A program made the position numbers and the translations under genes. From positions 1 through 46,527 of the forward strand of contig CAYYTE010000003.1 in NCBI GenBank assembly GCA_964474685.1: 46,527 nucleotides of DNA, in the 5' to 3' direction. Within the stretch, counting starts at the first letter, position 1, and each line of letters starts with the position of its first letter. Below, one piece after another: positions 43,796-46,527 of this stretch. Under the pieces are notes generated by a model. That model worked only from the letters and a program-made list of their open reading frames with translations. It was not told where the DNA came from and ran no database searches. This DNA is from UBA1737 sp964474685 (GTDB lineage Bacteria; Bacillota_I; Bacilli_A; ML615J-28; CAG-313).

Positions 43796-45334
43796 ATGGA
43801 AAGTTATCGTCAATTACTATGCTTAGTAATATTTATGAGTGTAGTGTATGGTCTTCACTTTCTATTTCCTAAAAAGTATCGTTATCTTTTTTTACTAGTA
43901 GTTAGTCTTGGTTTCATTGTATATTTTTCGCTCTATTCCGCTATTTTCATTGTTATATCTGCCGGTTCTATTTATTTTGTTGGTAAATGGATGGGGCAAA
44001 TTCATGAAAAAATGTTGGAACAAAAAACAAAGGTTGAAAAAGATGAATATCAATTAATTAAAAAGAAGGCAAAAAGCAAAAAGAAGCTACTGGTTGTACT
44101 AGGTATTATCCTTAATGTAGGTATCTTATTTGTTTTAAAATACCTTAATATGTTTTTATCGATTGGAAATAAATTATTTTCAACAAATGTTTCTTTAATC
44201 CAAGTGATTATTCCTTTAGGCATTAGCTATTATACTCTTTCCGCAATCTCTTATATTGTGGATTGTTATGTAGGTAAATATAGTTATGAGAAGAATTTCT
44301 TTAAAGTGCTATTCTTTTTATGTTATTTTCCTCAGTTACTCGAAGGGCCCATCGCTCGTATGAATGAAGTAGGACAAGATTTAATTAATTCTCCTACAAT
44401 TACCAAACAGGATGCGTCTATAGGGATTATAACTTTCTTCATTGGTTTGTTTAAGAAAATTGTAATTGCAGATCGATTAAGCATATTAGTTACTGCGGTT
44501 TTTGCAACTACTACTATGACTGGATATATTGTTACACTTGGGATTTTTGCTTTCACATTACAATTGTATACAGAGTTTTCTGGTATTATAGATATGGTTA
44601 CCGGTATTAGTAGAATGTATGGATTTAAACTTGCTAAAAACTTTGATCACCCATTCTTCTCATTTTCTATTGGTGAGTTTTGGCGTAGATGGCATATTTC
44701 ACTGGGAGTATGGTTTAAAGAGTATGTTTTCTATCCAATTTCTATGTCGAAACCGATGATGAAATTGTCAAAATTCTTTCGTACTCACAACCATAGTTTT
44801 TTACAAACATTTGTTCCCGCAACCATTGCTTTATTTTGTGTATGGTTTCTAACAGGACTCTGGCATGGAGCAAGTTTGAAATATGTTGTTTATGGACTTT
44901 ATTATTTTCTAATTATTCTCATTGAAACGATTTGTAAAGAGATATTTAAAAATAAAACCTGGACGAAAAAAATGTGGGTAAAAGTATTTCAAATTATTCG
45001 AATGATTATTCTTGTTAACATTGGTATGTTAATATTTAAAGCGCCTACAGTTATGGATGCATTTACGATATTTTTAAATCAATTTAAAACACCATCTACT
45101 AGTTTATTTAAATTATTTGATTTAAAAGAGTCTATTATCGCTTTACTTAGTATTATAGGTTTATTCTTATTTGAGTTCTTTGAAAGTAAAGGTATCTCTT
45201 TTGTGAATTTTACACAAAAGCAATCAATCTACTTTCGAGTAGCTGTTTATTTTATATTTATTATGTTAATTGTTATTTTTGGTGCATATGGAGAAGGATA
45301 TCTTCCCCCAGACCCAATTTATGGAGGTTTTTAA
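43796..45334 (+). CDS. dltB: MBOAT-family D-alanyl transferase DltB
   Basis: DltB is a membrane-bound O-acyltransferase that passes D-alanine from DltC across the membrane. The 512-residue protein has about eleven hydrophobic segments. Family marks are SYYTLSAISYIVDCY, QLLEGPIARM, DFxxYS-like ELYTEFSGIIDMVTGI, NFDHPFFSFSIGEFWRRWHISLG and the catalytic His357 in LTGLWHGAS. It is longer than typical DltB (about 400 residues) because of a charged segment near residues 70-100 and an extended C-terminal helix region. It starts 5 nt after dltC with a weak ribosome binding site, so translation is probably coupled. Confidence 0.9.
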   Translation: MESYRQLLCLVIFMSVVYGLHFLFPKKYRYLFLLVVSLGFIVYFSLYSAIFIVISAGSIYFVGKWMGQIHEKMLEQKTKVEKDEYQLIKKKAKSKKKLLVVLGIILNVGILFVLKYLNMFLSIGNKLFSTNVSLIQVIIPLGISYYTLSAISYIVDCYVGKYSYEKNFFKVLFFLCYFPQLLEGPIARMNEVGQDLINSPTITKQDASIGIITFFIGLFKKIVIADRLSILVTAVFATTTMTGYIVTLGIFAFTLQLYTEFSGIIDMVTGISRMYGFKLAKNFDHPFFSFSIGEFWRRWHISLGVWFKEYVFYPISMSKPMMKLSKFFRTHNHSFLQTFVPATIALFCVWFLTGLWHGASLKYVVYGLYYFLIILIETICKEIFKNKTWTKKMWVKVFQIIRMIILVNIGMLIFKAPTVMDAFTIFLNQFKTPSTSLFKLFDLKESIIALLSIIGLFLFEFFESKGISFVNFTQKQSIYFRVAVYFIFIMLIVIFGAYGEGYLPPDPIYGGF

Positions 45335-45335
45335 A

Positions 45336-46322
45336 ATGAAAAAAGCAATAAAAATTATCATTATATGCTTATTCTTTTTCTCAATTTATTCCTATATATG
45401 TTTTGTCTTTACGCCAAAAACAGCTCATGCGTATGGAGGTAATAAATATTATGAGGGAAAAGGATTTGAAGCAGAAGATACAAATACAATTGATGTGTTT
45501 GCGATTGGAAACAGTGATTTATATAGTGGGTTTATACCTTTAGACCTATATGAAAAGTATGGGTATACTTGTTATAATGCGGGTGTAGCAAAACAAACAC
45601 TCGGGCCTTCTATTAAATTTATTAAACAAGTTCGAAAGAATCAAGATATTAAATTGGTTATTGTAGAAGCAGATTATTTATTTGAAAACGAAGTAATTGG
45701 GCAAAGCGTCCAAAAACTTTCCGCATTAAAGTTTTTTGCAACTCCTTTCTTATATCATGTACGTTGGAAAAAACTTCAAAAAGAAGACTTTTATAAGATT
45801 CCAAATAAAGAATCAAATTATGATTATTTAAAAGGATATCGGTTTGAAACGAAAGTTCAACCTTATGAAAAAAAGGAACTTAGAACCAACAAAATCACTT
45901 CCTTATCAAAAAGAAATTTAAGGAATTTAGAGTTGTTAAAAACTTATTGTGATAACAATAATATTGAGTTGATGATGATGATGCTTCCGACACCATATAA
46001 CTGGAATGAAGGGAAAAATAAAGTATTAACCTCTTTATGTAAAGAAAAAAAGATTCCTTTTCTAGATTTCAATACAAATTATTATGACACTGGTTTTGAT
46101 TATGCGAAAGATTTTCGTGATAATGGAAACCATCTGAACTATTTCGGTGCTAAGAAAATCACTACCTATTTAGGAGAATACATTCATAAAAATTATACAT
46201 TAGAAAACCATTTAGGTGATTCTAAGTATATAAAATGGGATGCTTCTCTTCAAAAATATCATGCTTTTTTAAAAGATAGCAACTTGAATTATGATAATAT
46301 GAATTCAGATTATAAGATTTAG
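45336..46322 (+). CDS. SGNH-hydrolase-like protein in DltD position
   Basis: A 328-residue protein with one N-terminal membrane anchor (KKAIKIIIICLFFFSIYSYICF) and an external SGNH-type domain. Block I reads FAIGNSDLYSG (putative nucleophile Ser), AGVAKQTLGPS follows, and the late DNGNHLNYFG supplies the D..H pair. DltD, the usual fourth dlt protein, is also an SGNH-fold anchored enzyme, so this probably fills its role in the last transfer of D-alanine to teichoic acid. Its sequence differs enough from B. subtilis DltD that I do not give it the symbol. GGAGG at 45323-45327 sets the ATG at 45336. Last gene before the terminator. Confidence 0.8.
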   Translation: MKKAIKIIIICLFFFSIYSYICFVFTPKTAHAYGGNKYYEGKGFEAEDTNTIDVFAIGNSDLYSGFIPLDLYEKYGYTCYNAGVAKQTLGPSIKFIKQVRKNQDIKLVIVEADYLFENEVIGQSVQKLSALKFFATPFLYHVRWKKLQKEDFYKIPNKESNYDYLKGYRFETKVQPYEKKELRTNKITSLSKRNLRNLELLKTYCDNNNIELMMMMLPTPYNWNEGKNKVLTSLCKEKKIPFLDFNTNYYDTGFDYAKDFRDNGNHLNYFGAKKITTYLGEYIHKNYTLENHLGDSKYIKWDASLQKYHAFLKDSNLNYDNMNSDYKI

Positions 46323-46345
46323 TGTATACTAAATCTTTTTCTTTT
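46314..46345 (+). terminator. intrinsic terminator of the dlt operon
   Basis: AAGATTTAGT (46314-46323) pairs perfectly with ACTAAATCTT (46328-46337) and a T-rich tract continues to 46345. The stop codon of the last gene lies in the left arm. Confidence 0.85.
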
Positions 46346-46527
46346 GATGATTGTTTATTTTTTTTATATATTGGTATCAGTAGCATATACGAACCTTTAT
46401 TTAATTTTATATTGTATGATATATTCATATAATAAATATATTGTACTTGGAATTATTATAGGAATATTTAGTTTTGGAACACGATATAACTAGGAAAAGT
46501 ATAAAGAATATGTTAAATCCTTAAAAT

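Noticed and set aside
46347..46493. 48-codon hydrophobic ORF after the dlt terminator
   Set aside because: It could be a small membrane protein, but there is no ribosome binding site or promoter, it starts at the terminator T tract, and random AT-rich sequence gives such hydrophobic frames.

Overview
The window looks like chromosomal DNA from a low-GC Gram-positive bacterium of the Bacilli/Erysipelotrichia type. This rests on very AT-rich codon use, strong AGGAG-type ribosome binding sites, the DnaB-DnaI primosome pair, RecU, RNase Y with YmdB, a D-alanyl-teichoic acid (dlt) operon and a lysine-type riboswitch. TGA is used as a stop (for example in dnaB), so the code is the standard one. No rRNA or tRNA genes were seen. 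The taxon is inferred from gene content only.

Layout. 1-2530: an accessory island. It holds the 5' end of an IS30-like transposase leaving the window on the minus strand, then an AbiE toxin-antitoxin pair whose AbiEii nucleotidyltransferase is fused to a complete-looking histidine phosphatase. A 17-bp near-repeat (16/17) brackets the pair. 2605-5230: a riboswitch-controlled amino-acid (probably lysine) ABC importer. 5298-7792: pgsA-recA-upp. 7807-11829: a multidomain lipoprotein with a glycerophosphodiesterase-like domain, convergent recU, then a YwaF-like membrane protein. 11977-16559: rny-ymdB-acetyltransferase-miaB.

16560-17233 is a gene-poor stretch with a 19-bp inverted repeat and a 23-bp direct repeat that resemble type II CRISPR repeat/anti-repeat sequence but have no cas genes. 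17182-23893: a promoter drives a 37-codon leader ORF (PDPCQP near its N-terminus, acidic C-terminus). A perfect 11-bp hairpin follows and hides the ribosome binding site and start of the first of two tandem mgtE magnesium transporter genes. A large SF1 helicase follows. The leader is a candidate ribosome-based magnesium sensor analogous to enterobacterial MgtL, and I consider it the most interesting undescribed element here.

23971-25687: a zinc-ribbon membrane protein and a LURP-one-like protein. 25781-32472: a replication/repair cluster, polA, an in-frame mutM-coaE fusion, a small unknown gene, dnaB and dnaI, apparently one transcript. It continues into two ATPase-permease fusion ABC proteins ending at a terminator at 37133. 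37199-38957: pyrG. 38976-41819 (minus): a MacB-like three-gene ABC operon whose permease has no standard start codon for its first membrane segment. 41970-46345: a dlt operon in the order A-C-B-D with an SGNH-type fourth gene.

Most genes are ordinary housekeeping genes in short, tightly spaced operons. The novelty is in the AbiE-phosphatase fusion, the mgtE leader, the repeat-bearing gap before it, the MutM-CoaE fusion and the permease start.
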